A stretch of DNA of 64,000 bases from Bradyrhizobium sp. Tv2a-2 (lineage in GTDB: Bacteria; Pseudomonadota; Alphaproteobacteria; Rhizobiales; Xanthobacteraceae), in contig NZ_AXAI01000023.1 of assembly GCF_000472425.1 (NCBI RefSeq), positions 1 through 64,000 of the forward strand. Direction: 5' to 3'. The translations under genes were made by a program, and so were the position numbers. This document shows, one piece after another, positions 15,785-24,284 of this stretch (its first letter is position 1; each line of letters begins with the position of its first letter). The notes beneath the pieces were generated by a model. It made no database searches. It had not been told where the DNA came from and was given only the letters and a program-made list of their open reading frames with translations.

Positions 15785-17437
15785 ATGACAATCAGCAAGC
15801 ATGGAATCGATCGGCTCCGGGACCCCTCGCTCAACAAGTCGACGGCTTTCACCGAGGCGGAAAAGCAGGAGCTGGGAATCGTCGGCCTCGTGCCCGACAT
15901 CACGGAGAAGCCGGATGTGCAGCTGCGGCGGGTGATGATGCAACTCGGCCACAAGACGACAGATCTTGACCGCTACATCTATCTCGTCAACCTGCTCGAC
16001 CACGACGAAACTCTGTTCTATCGCACCATCATGTCCGATCCGGCCCGCTTCCTTCCGATCGTCTACGACCCTACGATCGGGGAGGCCTGCTTGAAGTTCG
16101 GCCACATCTACCGCCAGACACGCGGCATGTATGTGTCGATGACGCGTCGCGGCAGTGTGAAGGACATCCTGAGAAACTGGCCCCAGAGGGATGTGCGCTT
16201 CATTTGCGTCACTGACGGTGGCCGCATCCTGGGTCTCGGCGATCTCGGGGCCAACGGTGCCGGCATTCCGATTGGCAAGCTGCAACTCTACACCGCCTGT
16301 GCCGGAGTGCCGCCGCAGTACCTGCTGCCGATGTATCTTGATGCCGGCACCAACAACGAGCAGTACCTCCACGATCCCCTGTATTTGGGCATGCGCAAGA
16401 CACGTCCGCCGACGCAGGAGCTTTATTCCTTCGTCGACGAGTTCGTCGACGCCGTCCAGGACGTCTTCCCGAAGTGCTGCATCCACTTCGAGGACTGGAC
16501 CGGCGTAGACGCAGTCCACCTCCTCGAGCGCTACCGCGACAAGTACTGTGTCTACAATGACGACGTGCAGGGCACGGCGGGTATCACGCTTGCCGGCATG
16601 ATCAATGCGGTGAAGCTCAAGGGAACCAAGCTCAGGCACGAGAAATACCTGTTCCTCGGCGCCGGTTCGGCCGCCATCGGTCTTGCCAATCTGCTGTGTT
16701 CTGCGCTGGTTCAGCAGGGCATGACGCCGAAAGACGCGCAGGCGCGAATCCATATGTTCGACGTCAACGGTCTGCTTGAGTCGACCCGCAGCGATCTCGT
16801 CGACTTCCAGAAACGCTATGCTCACAAGCACGCGCCAACGCGGGATTTCGCCGCCGCCATCGAGAGCATCAAGCCGACGACGATCATCGGCGTAAGCACT
16901 GTCGGCGGCGCGTTCACGCGGCAGGTCATCGAGGCCATGTCGCGCATCAACGAGCGTCCCGTTGTGCTCGCACTGTCAAACCCGACCGAGAAGGCCGAGT
17001 GCACGCCCGAGCAGGCCTATACCTGGTCGAAAGGCAAGGCGATCTATGCGGCCGGCGTGCAGTTTCCGCCGGTTCATCTCGACGGGCAGACATTCCTGCC
17101 GGGACAGGCCAACAACTTCTATATCTTCCCGGCCGTTGGAATGGCGATCTTTGCCACCCAGGCCTCGCGGGTCACTGACGAGATGTTCATCGAGGCCGCC
17201 GCCGGCGTGGCCGATCAGGTTGCGCCCGAACTGCTCAAGCAAGGACTGCTCTATCCGGTGCAGGCGAATATCCTGGAAACGGAAATCCAGACCGCAGCGC
17301 GAGTGGCAAAGCTGGTGTTCGACTCTGGCCTGGCCCGCGTGCCGCGCCCTGCAGACATGGTCGGGTTCATTCGGAGCCATGTCTACAAGCCCGAATACCG
17401 CGCAGTTGCGGCAGCAGAGGCCGCCCAAGCCGCGTAA
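15785..17437 (+). CDS. maeA: NAD-dependent malic enzyme (SfcA/MaeA type)
   Basis: Oxidative decarboxylation of L-malate to pyruvate and CO2. At 550 residues it is the single-domain E. coli SfcA/eukaryote type rather than the 750-residue malic enzyme-phosphotransacetylase fusion common in rhizobia. Visible are FYRTIMSDPARFLPIVYDPT with the catalytic Tyr region, GRILGLGDLGANGAGIPIGK, the metal site FEDW and the Rossmann motif FLGAGSAAIGLANLL. ALSNPTEKAECTPEQAY and FIFPAVG-like IFPAVGMAIFA are near the C-terminus. A strong ribosome site (AAAGGAGA) precedes the ATG. Its location after fumC suggests one transcript. NAD preference is inferred from the subfamily. Confidence 0.93.
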   Translation: MTISKHGIDRLRDPSLNKSTAFTEAEKQELGIVGLVPDITEKPDVQLRRVMMQLGHKTTDLDRYIYLVNLLDHDETLFYRTIMSDPARFLPIVYDPTIGEACLKFGHIYRQTRGMYVSMTRRGSVKDILRNWPQRDVRFICVTDGGRILGLGDLGANGAGIPIGKLQLYTACAGVPPQYLLPMYLDAGTNNEQYLHDPLYLGMRKTRPPTQELYSFVDEFVDAVQDVFPKCCIHFEDWTGVDAVHLLERYRDKYCVYNDDVQGTAGITLAGMINAVKLKGTKLRHEKYLFLGAGSAAIGLANLLCSALVQQGMTPKDAQARIHMFDVNGLLESTRSDLVDFQKRYAHKHAPTRDFAAAIESIKPTTIIGVSTVGGAFTRQVIEAMSRINERPVVLALSNPTEKAECTPEQAYTWSKGKAIYAAGVQFPPVHLDGQTFLPGQANNFYIFPAVGMAIFATQASRVTDEMFIEAAAGVADQVAPELLKQGLLYPVQANILETEIQTAARVAKLVFDSGLARVPRPADMVGFIRSHVYKPEYRAVAAAEAAQAA

Positions 17438-17458
17438 GCAAGCCGCTTGCTGAGCACG

Positions 17459-17482
17459 GGTCCTCGCCCATGGGCGAGGACC
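17459..17482. promoter_or_regulatory. Perfect 24-base palindrome after the malic enzyme gene
   Basis: GGTCCTCGCCCA is followed immediately by its exact reverse complement TGGGCGAGGACC, 22 bases after the malic enzyme stop and 40 before the next start. There is no T-run, so a classic intrinsic terminator is unlikely. It could be an mRNA-stabilising hairpin or a binding site for a dimeric regulator. Confidence 0.6.
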
Positions 17483-17521
17483 TCGTCCGGCCAAGGGGCG
17501 TCTCCTGCAGGGGTGACTTCC

Positions 17522-18070
17522 ATGAAGAAGCTTACACTCTGGGACGTGATTTACGCGTTCGACCTGTCAGTCGCCTGCGTGATCTCCTACGTCCTGGTAA
17601 CCGAGTTGCTCGGCGGGTTCATCGACCCGGCGGACACCCTGTTGGGAGGGATGTGGGCCGCGGTCGCGACGTTGTTCGTTTTCCGTGAGACCCGCGAGGG
17701 AAGTGTCTCGGCGGGAGTATCGCGGCTGATCGCAACCAGCGTGAGCTTCGCACTCTGTTTCATCTACATCGCACTGTTTCCCGTCAATGCGGCCGGCCTC
17801 GGTGTCGTGATCGGAATCGGCACCATCGTCATGATGATGCTGGGGCGGCACGACGATATCGTCACCACCGGGATTACGACCACCGTTGTCCTGGTGGTCG
17901 CCGCGCTCGATCCCAGGCACGCCTTGGAGCAGCCCGCCCTGCGTCTGCTTGATACGGTCGTGGGAGTGGCCGTTGGCGTGCTGTTCAAATGGGCCGCGTC
18001 TTACGCCGTAGCCCTGGCCGGGCTTGCCCCGGTTTCCAGTGAGTCGGCGGGGCCAGCAGAAAACGGGTGA
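17522..18070 (+). CDS. FUSC-like small integral membrane protein
   Basis: A 182-residue membrane protein with about five or six hydrophobic segments, beginning LWDVIYAFDLSVACVISYVL. The blocks GGMWAAVATLFVFRETREGS and RLIATSVSFALCFIYIALFP resemble the membrane half of FUSC/aromatic-acid-exporter proteins, and LRLLDTVVGVAVGVLFKW matches the second half of that fold. It lacks the cytoplasmic domain of full-length exporters. The ATG at 17522 follows a GGGGTGA-rich stretch. Position after fumC and maeA suggests a link to organic acid metabolism or efflux, which is only a guess. Confidence 0.65.
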   Translation: MKKLTLWDVIYAFDLSVACVISYVLVTELLGGFIDPADTLLGGMWAAVATLFVFRETREGSVSAGVSRLIATSVSFALCFIYIALFPVNAAGLGVVIGIGTIVMMMLGRHDDIVTTGITTTVVLVVAALDPRHALEQPALRLLDTVVGVAVGVLFKWAASYAVALAGLAPVSSESAGPAENG

Positions 18071-18140
18071 GTGCTGGTCTGCTCCAGCCGCAGCTGCTCG
18101 ACCGGCACCACCGCGATTGTCACGTCGATGGTAGACGCCC

Positions 18141-18569
18141 TCAAGTCTGGTCCTTGGGTCGGCCAATGCGCCCGAGATGGGTGAAGCCGAACCCGGCCTG
18201 GTATTTCAGGCCATAGCCCAGCGCGCGGTCAATTCCAATATGGGCCAACCAGATCATGGCAATGGAGAGCACCAGCGGCTCGCCGATGGCAAATCCGCTC
18301 GTCAGCAGCGCCACCGGCGCCATATAGGAATGGGCGGCGTTATATACGACGGCGCCGGTCCTGGGGTCGGAGAGGTAGGCGATGAAGCTCAAATCGGGAA
18401 CGAGAAACAGCACCGCAAACACCCACCACGAGCCGCCCCAGACTGCGTAAAGCAGCACCATGCCCGCAAACAGCGTGAGGCCCTCCAGCCGGAGCAGGAC
18501 CTTGACCCCGCCGGTGACGCTACCTGCCGGGGCCGAGGTGACGCCAGCTTGGGTGATCGTTTCGCTCAT
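18141..18569 (-). CDS. DUF4260 membrane protein
   Basis: A 142-residue protein with a soluble Thr/Ala-rich N-terminus and three or four hydrophobic segments. The blocks LLRLEGLTLFAGMVLLYA, FLVPDLSFIAYLSDPRTG, YNAAHSYMAPVALL and WLAHIGIDRALGYGLKY are the hallmarks of DUF4260, a family of unknown function. It ends with HLGRIGRPKD. It is divergent from the carboxylase gene downstream. No enzymatic residues can be assigned, although the conserved Asp, His and Arg within membrane segments suggest more than a structural role. Confidence 0.75.
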   Translation of the reverse strand: MSETITQAGVTSAPAGSVTGGVKVLLRLEGLTLFAGMVLLYAVWGGSWWVFAVLFLVPDLSFIAYLSDPRTGAVVYNAAHSYMAPVALLTSGFAIGEPLVLSIAMIWLAHIGIDRALGYGLKYQAGFGFTHLGRIGRPKDQT

Positions 18570-18742
18570 GGTTGTCGCTCCCGTCTTCAGGCGATTCGTG
18601 CGGCGATTCTGGGCCCGCCTTTTAACGCGCCGAGGTAACGAGCCAAGGGCCGTTCGGAGCCGGATTTGCGGCTTTTGGTTTGTGAAATGACCGTGTTAGA
18701 ACCCCCCGCGACGACCTCTATTCTTGGACGGGCGAAAGGCCA

Positions 18743-20275
18743 ATGAAGGACATTCTTGACACCCTTGAAGAACGGCGCGCCGGCGCAAAACTCGGCGGCG
18801 GCGAGAAGCGCATCGAGGCGCAGCACGCCCGTGGCAAGCTGACCGCGCGGGAGCGCATCGAGCTTCTGCTCGACAAGGGCAGTTTCGAGGAGTTCGACAT
18901 GTTCGTCGAACACCGCTCGACGGAATTCGGCATGGAAAAGACCAAGGTGCCCGGCGACGGCGTGGTCACCGGCTGGGGCACCGTCAACGGCCGCAAGACC
19001 TTCGTGTTCGCCAAGGATTTCACCGTGTTCGGCGGTTCGCTGTCGGAGACTCATGCGCTGAAGATCACAAAACTTCAGGACATGGCAATGAAGGCGCGCG
19101 CCCCGATCATCGGGCTTTATGACGCAGGCGGCGCGCGCATCCAGGAGGGCGTCGCGGCGCTCGCCGGCTATTCCTATGTGTTCCGCCGCAACGTCGTGGC
19201 CTCCGGCGTGATCCCGCAGATCTCCGTCATCATGGGCCCCTGCGCCGGTGGCGACGTCTATTCGCCCGCGATGACCGATTTCATCTTCATGGTGAAGAAC
19301 ACGAGCTACATGTTCGTCACGGGCCCTGACGTCGTGAAGACCGTTACCAACGAGGTGGTCACGGCCGAAGAGCTCGGCGGCGCCTCGGTGCATGCGACGC
19401 GCTCATCGATTGCCGACGGCGCCTTCGAGAACGATGTCGAAACGCTGTTGCAGATGCGCCGGCTGATCGACTTCCTGCCGGCGAACAACAGCGACGGCGT
19501 GCCGGAATGGCCGAGCTTCGACGACATCGAGCGGGTCGACATGTCGCTCGACACACTGATCCCCGACAATCCGAACAAGCCCTACGACATGAAGGAATTG
19601 ATCCTCAAGGTCGTGGACGAGGGCGACTTCTTCGAGATCTCGGAGGCCTTTGCCAAGAACATCGTCACCGGCTTCGGCCGCATCGCCGGCCGCACCGTCG
19701 GCTTTGTCGCAAACCAGCCGATGGTGCTGGCGGGCGTGCTGGACTCCGACGCCTCGCGGAAAGCCGCGCGCTTTGTCCGTTTCTGTGATGCTTTCAACAT
19801 CCCGATCGTCACCTTTGTCGACGTGCCGGGCTTTTTGCCGGGCACGAGCCAAGAATATGGCGGCCTGATCAAGCACGGCGCGAAGCTCCTGTTCGCCTAT
19901 TCGCAATGCACGGTGCCGCTGGTGACCGTGATCACGCGCAAGGCCTATGGCGGCGCCTTCGACGTCATGGCGTCTAAAGAAATTGGCGCCGACATGAACT
20001 ATGCCTGGCCGACCGCGCAGATCGCGGTGATGGGCGCCAAGGGCGCGGTCGAGATCATATTCCGCGCCGACCTGGCCGACCCCGACAAGATCGCCGCCCG
20101 CACCAAGGAATATGAGGACCGCTTCCTGTCGCCGTTCATTGCGGCTGAGCGCGGCTATATCGACGACGTCATCATGCCGCACTCGACAAGGCGGCGTATC
20201 GCGCGCGCGCTCGCCATGTTGCGCGACAAGCACGTCGAAATTCCCGTGAAGAAGCACGATAATCTGCCGTTGTGA
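18743..20275 (+). CDS. pccB: Acyl-CoA (propionyl-CoA) carboxylase beta subunit
   Basis: Carboxyltransferase subunit of a biotin-dependent acyl-CoA carboxylase, moving CO2 from biotin to propionyl-CoA in the methylmalonyl-CoA route. The 510-residue product has the tandem crotonase-fold halves. The N-half shows ERRAGAKLGGGEKRIEAQH, GKLTARERIELLLD, GAGGARIQEG-like DAGGARIQEGVAAL and PCAGGDVYSPA, with EELGGASVHATRS. The C-half shows VDVPGFLPGTSQEYGGLIKH, TVITRKAYGGAFDVM and WPTAQIAVMGAKGAVEI. Length is normal for PccB. The biotin-carrying alpha subunit and mutase are not within the window, but in related genomes they often lie close by. Confidence 0.92.
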   Translation: MKDILDTLEERRAGAKLGGGEKRIEAQHARGKLTARERIELLLDKGSFEEFDMFVEHRSTEFGMEKTKVPGDGVVTGWGTVNGRKTFVFAKDFTVFGGSLSETHALKITKLQDMAMKARAPIIGLYDAGGARIQEGVAALAGYSYVFRRNVVASGVIPQISVIMGPCAGGDVYSPAMTDFIFMVKNTSYMFVTGPDVVKTVTNEVVTAEELGGASVHATRSSIADGAFENDVETLLQMRRLIDFLPANNSDGVPEWPSFDDIERVDMSLDTLIPDNPNKPYDMKELILKVVDEGDFFEISEAFAKNIVTGFGRIAGRTVGFVANQPMVLAGVLDSDASRKAARFVRFCDAFNIPIVTFVDVPGFLPGTSQEYGGLIKHGAKLLFAYSQCTVPLVTVITRKAYGGAFDVMASKEIGADMNYAWPTAQIAVMGAKGAVEIIFRADLADPDKIAARTKEYEDRFLSPFIAAERGYIDDVIMPHSTRRRIARALAMLRDKHVEIPVKKHDNLPL

Positions 20276-20282
20276 GGCGTGG

Positions 20283-20308
20283 GGCGGATTAGCGCAGCGT
20301 AATCCGCC
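20283..20308. repeat. Dispersed intergenic palindrome (GGCGGATTA type)
   Basis: GGCGGATT and AATCCGCC form an 8-base inverted repeat around AGCGCAGCGT, seven bases after the pccB stop. A related half (GCGGTAGATTACGCT) follows at 20330-20345. It has the form of an intergenic repeat family I recall as common in bradyrhizobial genomes; only this copy is in the window. Confidence 0.5.
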
Positions 20309-20361
20309 TTGTTCGTCCCGAGCGCGTATGGCGGTAGATTACGCTGACGCCAGTGAGCCCA

Positions 20362-20709
20362 ATGACCGATGACGCTCCGAGCGACGAGATTGCAGAGATC
20401 GAGGCGCGGATCGAGGAGCTGGCCGAGATCGCCGAGCGCTGCCGGAAGTTCATTCTGGCTTCCAAAATTGCCATCGGTGGCGGGGCTGTGTTGCTCCTGA
20501 TCACGGTGCTCGGTCTATTCGGGATAGGTCAAGCCGCGGCGCTCGGATCGATCGCTTTGGTGCTCGGCGGAATCGTCTCGCTTGGTTCGAATGTCAGCAC
20601 ATTGCGCCAGACCGAGAGCGCCATCGGTGCCGCGGAGGCGCGCCGCTCGGAGTTGATCGGCAGAATCGATCTTCGCCTGGTGGCTGATGCGCCGATGAAG
20701 CTGGTGTGA
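20362..20709 (+). CDS. Small two-TM membrane protein with N-terminal coiled coil
   Basis: Not recognised. The 115-residue product begins with an acidic heptad-like segment (EIAEIEARIEELAEIAERC) likely to form a coiled coil. Two hydrophobic segments follow (ILASKIAIGGGAVLLLITVL and AALGSIALVLGGIVSLGS), then a second amphipathic stretch (TLRQTESAIGAAEARRSEL). The ATG at 20362 is used; a GTG at 20353 is possible. Its codon usage resembles neighbouring genes, and its regular architecture supports a real gene. Function unknown. Confidence 0.6.
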   Translation: MTDDAPSDEIAEIEARIEELAEIAERCRKFILASKIAIGGGAVLLLITVLGLFGIGQAAALGSIALVLGGIVSLGSNVSTLRQTESAIGAAEARRSELIGRIDLRLVADAPMKLV

Positions 20710-20834
20710 CGTGCCGCCTCACCCGGCGGGGGCGTTCGGCCGACGGCGGTTGCCCAACAGTGCAACTTTGCGCTTCCCCGCCGCCAGCGAATCAGCTTGC
20801 CTCAGTCCCATCCTGATTGGACTGGGGGCAGGCC

Positions 20835-21329
20835 ATGACACGGATGTTTGCTGACAGGACGCCGGTCTTCCGCTGTTTTGGAAGACCGTTTGGTGGGGTA
20901 GGCGTATTCATTTCAGTTTTGATGCTGGCCGCGGCATGGCTCACACCGGCGCATGCCATCCAGATCCCGTCCGATAACGAGCAGGATGTCCTGGTCCGGA
21001 CGGCGCTGATGACGTTCAATGACGCCAACATGACCGGCAACTATGCCGTTTTGCTGGCCAAGGCGTCACGGCAATTTCAGACGCAGATCACGGCTGACAA
21101 GCTCGCGTCAGCATTCGAGCCGTTCCGGGCCAACGAGCTGTTCTTCGAAAGCGTCGTCGACGCACACCGTGACGCCTCGGAAAAGCCGATGATCGATTCC
21201 GAAGGAGCGCTGGTGCTCGTCGGCGTGTTCAAGACCGACGACATGCAGGTGAAGTACCGGCTGCGTTTCGTCCAGAACGGCAAGATGTGGAAGCTGCTCG
21301 GCATCAATGTCGACGCCAGGAAACTCTAG
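20835..21329 (+). CDS. Exported hypothetical protein
   Basis: Not recognised to family level. The 164-residue product has a hydrophobic signal segment (VGVFISVLMLAAAWLTPAHA) and a periplasmic part with VLVRTALMTFNDANMTGNYA, LAKASRQFQTQITADKLASAF and a C-terminal YRLRFVQNGKMWKLLGINVD. The pattern of an alpha/beta cone fold ending in W.L.GI.V resembles SnoaL/DUF-type lumicins of the NTF2-like class, but this is a weak resemblance. Start at the ATG at 20835. It stands alone. Confidence 0.65.
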   Translation: MTRMFADRTPVFRCFGRPFGGVGVFISVLMLAAAWLTPAHAIQIPSDNEQDVLVRTALMTFNDANMTGNYAVLLAKASRQFQTQITADKLASAFEPFRANELFFESVVDAHRDASEKPMIDSEGALVLVGVFKTDDMQVKYRLRFVQNGKMWKLLGINVDARKL

Positions 21330-21522
21330 CCGCGTTCTCACAATCGGTGGTTTGAGGCGGACCAAGGCCATGTCCGCTGTAGCCAGGTGTGCGCGACGGC
21401 GCAACATGTCGGGATGGAGCAAAAAAAGCGAAATTAACTAACCCTGCCAGCATGTGCCGTCCTGGACGGAACGCTCGCGATTGTGAACGAGGATACTGCA
21501 ACTTGAGTGATACAGTGATGGA

Positions 21523-21684
21523 ATGAGGCTACGACACATCCCAACCGACGTCGTTATCAGCGTTTCGTTTGTCGCTGCGTTCTTACTCTCCTTTTTTCCT
21601 TCCGCGTGGCTGTTCGCGCCCGATCTATTGCTGGCTTTGAAGAAGCTGAGGCGCGCTGACGCCGAAGAGAACTCCTGCGGGTGA
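21523..21684 (+). CDS. Possible small membrane protein (53 residues)
   Basis: Short frame in the 453-base gap between 21330 and 21782. It encodes MRLRHIPTDVVISVSFVAA followed by FLLSFFPSAWLFAPDLLLAL and a basic tail LKKLRRADAEENS. One hydrophobic segment with positive flanks is plausible for a membrane peptide. The ribosome site is weak (AGTGATGGA), so the call is tentative. Nothing else is seen in the gap apart from an opposing open frame without features. Confidence 0.3.
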   Translation: MRLRHIPTDVVISVSFVAAFLLSFFPSAWLFAPDLLLALKKLRRADAEENSCG

Positions 21685-21782
21685 TAAACGGGTTTAACCC
21701 TGACGACCGACATGTGAATTTGATCGAGACAGGCCAATTCCAGAACTCGCGCGCCGTTCCTCGGACGAGAACATCGTCAGCT

Positions 21783-23675
21783 TCATTGCAGTACGATCAC
21801 GTCGTCGCCGGGAAGATCGGCATAAAGCCGTTCCACCAGCGCGGCGCGACGCTCGAGGCCGGCGCGCTGGTTGATGTAGCCCTTATCGGTGAGTTCGTTG
21901 CCGTCAATCGAGGCCGGTTCGACCATCAGCATCGCACGTGCGATCCGCAGGCTGCTGGCGCCGTGACTGGAAGCGTTATGCGCTTCCAGTCCGCGCTTCA
22001 GGCAAGCGGTCACTGCCGGATGCTTGACGACCTCTTCATAACTCGCGTCGGGCTTACCTATTATCTGGCGGCAGGCGTGGAGATTGGGCCAGGCCAGCAG
22101 CCCGATGAAGGGACGATCCTGCCCGGCCACCAGCGCGTCCTGCACGACTGGTGTCGCCGCGGCGATTGCATCGGTGCGCAATGAACCGACATGGACGAAG
22201 GTTCCAGTTGTGAGCTTGAAATCCTCCACCACGCGGCCGGCGAAGATCAGCCCGTGCGACGGATCTTCGGGATCGACGAACACACCGGCATCGCCAATGC
22301 AATAGAATCCCTCCTCGTCGAACGCCGCCCCTGTCAGATCGGGCTGGCCAAGATAGCCGGGCGTGACGTTGACGCCGCGCAGACGCAGTTCATATTTCGA
22401 TCCGCAGGGCACCATTTTCAGTTCGACGCCTGGCAGCGGCAGGCCGATCAGGCCGACGCGCTCGGTGTCCCAATAGGTGCCGGTTGAGCCCGGCGCGGTC
22501 TCGGTCGAGCCCCAGGCGGTGTAAAAAACGATGCGCTCGCCGGTCGTGCGCACCGCGAGCGCTTGCATGCGGTCGTAAAGATCATCCGGCAGCCGCGCGC
22601 CGGCATAGGTCATCACGGTGAGATTCTTGAAGAAGCTGCGGCAGACTGCGTCGTCCTTCTCCATCTCCGCCGCCAGTACGGCATAGGCCGCTGGCACGTT
22701 AATGTAATTGGTCGGCGAGATCTCGCGTAAATTACGTATCGTCTCGTCGAACTGGCCCGGCATCGGCCGGCCGTCGTCGATATAGAGCGTGCCGCCGTCG
22801 ATTAGCACCTGATTGAATATTGCGTTGCCGCCCATGGTGTGGTTCCACGGCATCCAGTCGAGCACGGTCGGGAGCGGGCGGTTCGGATCACGCGGCCCCC
22901 CCTGCATCAGCATCGCCGCATTGGCGCACATCATCTCCTGCGTGTTGATGACGGCCTTTGGCATGCCGGTCGAGCCCGAGGTAAACAACAGCTTGCCGAT
23001 CGTCTTCGGCGTGATCTTTGCGATCGAGTCCTCGACGTCTTTTGTGACCGGCGTCGCGGCGAGATCGACAAAGCTGACGCTCTTGATACCGTCGCAGGGC
23101 CGCGCAACGTGCACGACCGTGACGCGAGTGAGATCTATCGCCCTGAGCGCCTTCTCGAAGCTCGGTCCGTCCTGCACCATCAACACGGCCGGCTTGATCA
23201 GCTCGAACAGGTATCTGAGCTTGAGATGATCGTGGCTCATCAGCGAATAGGCCGGCGAAAGCGGCGCTGCTGGAAACCGTGCCTGCATCGCGGCCTGCGT
23301 CATCAGCGCATGCTCGATCGAATTGCCGGAGAGGATCGCGACTGAACGGCCTTCTTCGATCCCGAGATTGAGCAGGCCTTGCGTCAGTGCATCGACAGTG
23401 CGCTTGGCTTCGCCATAGGAGACCCGGCACCACTGCCGGTCGGCGCCGACACGCTGCGCCAGCCAGGTACGCTCTGGCGCCTCGTTCGCCCACTTAGCGA
23501 GCAAGGCCGGGACGTGCGTCTCGTAGGACTGCAGCGGAATGCGCGACTTCAAGACGATCACACCGTCGGACCGCCGCTCGACCGCAATGTCGCGCTCCAG
23601 CCATTCGATTTTACGAAAGGGCGGCTTTCTCGGCACCGCGGCCACCACCGTGCGCCGACCGGAGGGATTGCTCAT
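21783..23675 (-). CDS. fcs: Feruloyl-CoA synthase
   Basis: Acyl-adenylate-forming enzyme that activates ferulate and related hydroxycinnamates to CoA thioesters, the entry step of lignin-monomer degradation. The 630-residue product has the AMP-binding signature LLFTSGSTGMPKAV, the Y-x-x-W/T-E motif FYTAWGSTETAPG and the hinge region GLIFAGRVVEDFKLTTGTFV. The N-terminal block IEWLERDIAVERRSDG and the short C-terminal domain ending ERLYADLPGDDVI fit the feruloyl-CoA synthase clade rather than long-chain ligases. The start at 23675 has GGAG eight bases upstream; an open frame to 23834 is unconserved. The enoyl-CoA hydratase/aldolase and vanillin dehydrogenase usually paired with it are absent here. 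Confidence 0.87.
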   Translation of the reverse strand: MSNPSGRRTVVAAVPRKPPFRKIEWLERDIAVERRSDGVIVLKSRIPLQSYETHVPALLAKWANEAPERTWLAQRVGADRQWCRVSYGEAKRTVDALTQGLLNLGIEEGRSVAILSGNSIEHALMTQAAMQARFPAAPLSPAYSLMSHDHLKLRYLFELIKPAVLMVQDGPSFEKALRAIDLTRVTVVHVARPCDGIKSVSFVDLAATPVTKDVEDSIAKITPKTIGKLLFTSGSTGMPKAVINTQEMMCANAAMLMQGGPRDPNRPLPTVLDWMPWNHTMGGNAIFNQVLIDGGTLYIDDGRPMPGQFDETIRNLREISPTNYINVPAAYAVLAAEMEKDDAVCRSFFKNLTVMTYAGARLPDDLYDRMQALAVRTTGERIVFYTAWGSTETAPGSTGTYWDTERVGLIGLPLPGVELKMVPCGSKYELRLRGVNVTPGYLGQPDLTGAAFDEEGFYCIGDAGVFVDPEDPSHGLIFAGRVVEDFKLTTGTFVHVGSLRTDAIAAATPVVQDALVAGQDRPFIGLLAWPNLHACRQIIGKPDASYEEVVKHPAVTACLKRGLEAHNASSHGASSLRIARAMLMVEPASIDGNELTDKGYINQRAGLERRAALVERLYADLPGDDVIVLQ

Positions 23676-23945
23676 GCTGCCAGGCTCCGCAAGTTTCGAG
23701 ACGAGCAGATCAGCATGCGCAGATTGCGCTTGAGCTTCGGTCGAGGAGAATGGCGTTACATTGGTAATACACGGACTGCACGCACCAGAACCGACGCTAG
23801 TCGCTACAATACCCCTAGTAGCTGATGGACGCACAAATGCGTGGCTCGGTTGCCCGTGGCGTGTCCCCGGCAGAAGACGATATTCGTCTTGCGCAACCGA
23901 TCCTGCGGCCTATCCTCCGCCACAAACATAAGCCGGAGGAAATCC

Positions 23946-24260
23946 ATGCCCGCAGCCTTTTTCGTGGTCCGTGCAACCGTCCCCGATGCAGCGAAACGCG
24001 CCGCCTTCGACAAATGGTACGAGAACGAACATCTGCCGGATGCCGTCAAGTCGTTCGGCGTGACAAAAGCCTGGCGCTTCTGGAGCCTGACCGATCCGTC
24101 CTTGCATCAGGCAACTTATCAATTCAACGATGAAGCATCGCTCGAGCGCGCGATGAAAGGCGAGGATCTCAAGCGCCTCGTTGCCGATTTCAACCGCGAC
24201 TGGCCCGAGATCAAGCGCACGCGCGAGACGTTCGTGCTGGCGCAGGAGTTTGGTGCTTAG
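23946..24260 (+). CDS. Dimeric alpha-beta barrel (EthD-like) protein
   Basis: The 104-residue product resembles small ferredoxin-like proteins: FFVVRATVPDAAKRAAFDKW, YENEHLPDAVKSFGVTKAWRFW and YQFNDEASLERAM. Proteins of this type bind or isomerise hydrophobic small molecules or act as monooxygenases without cofactors. It starts at 23946 after CCGGAGGAAA. It is divergent from feruloyl-CoA synthase and convergent with the FAD oxidoreductase. No catalytic residue can be named. Confidence 0.65.
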   Translation: MPAAFFVVRATVPDAAKRAAFDKWYENEHLPDAVKSFGVTKAWRFWSLTDPSLHQATYQFNDEASLERAMKGEDLKRLVADFNRDWPEIKRTRETFVLAQEFGA

Positions 24261-24284
24261 CGGGGGCACGCGCCTCGCCGTCAC

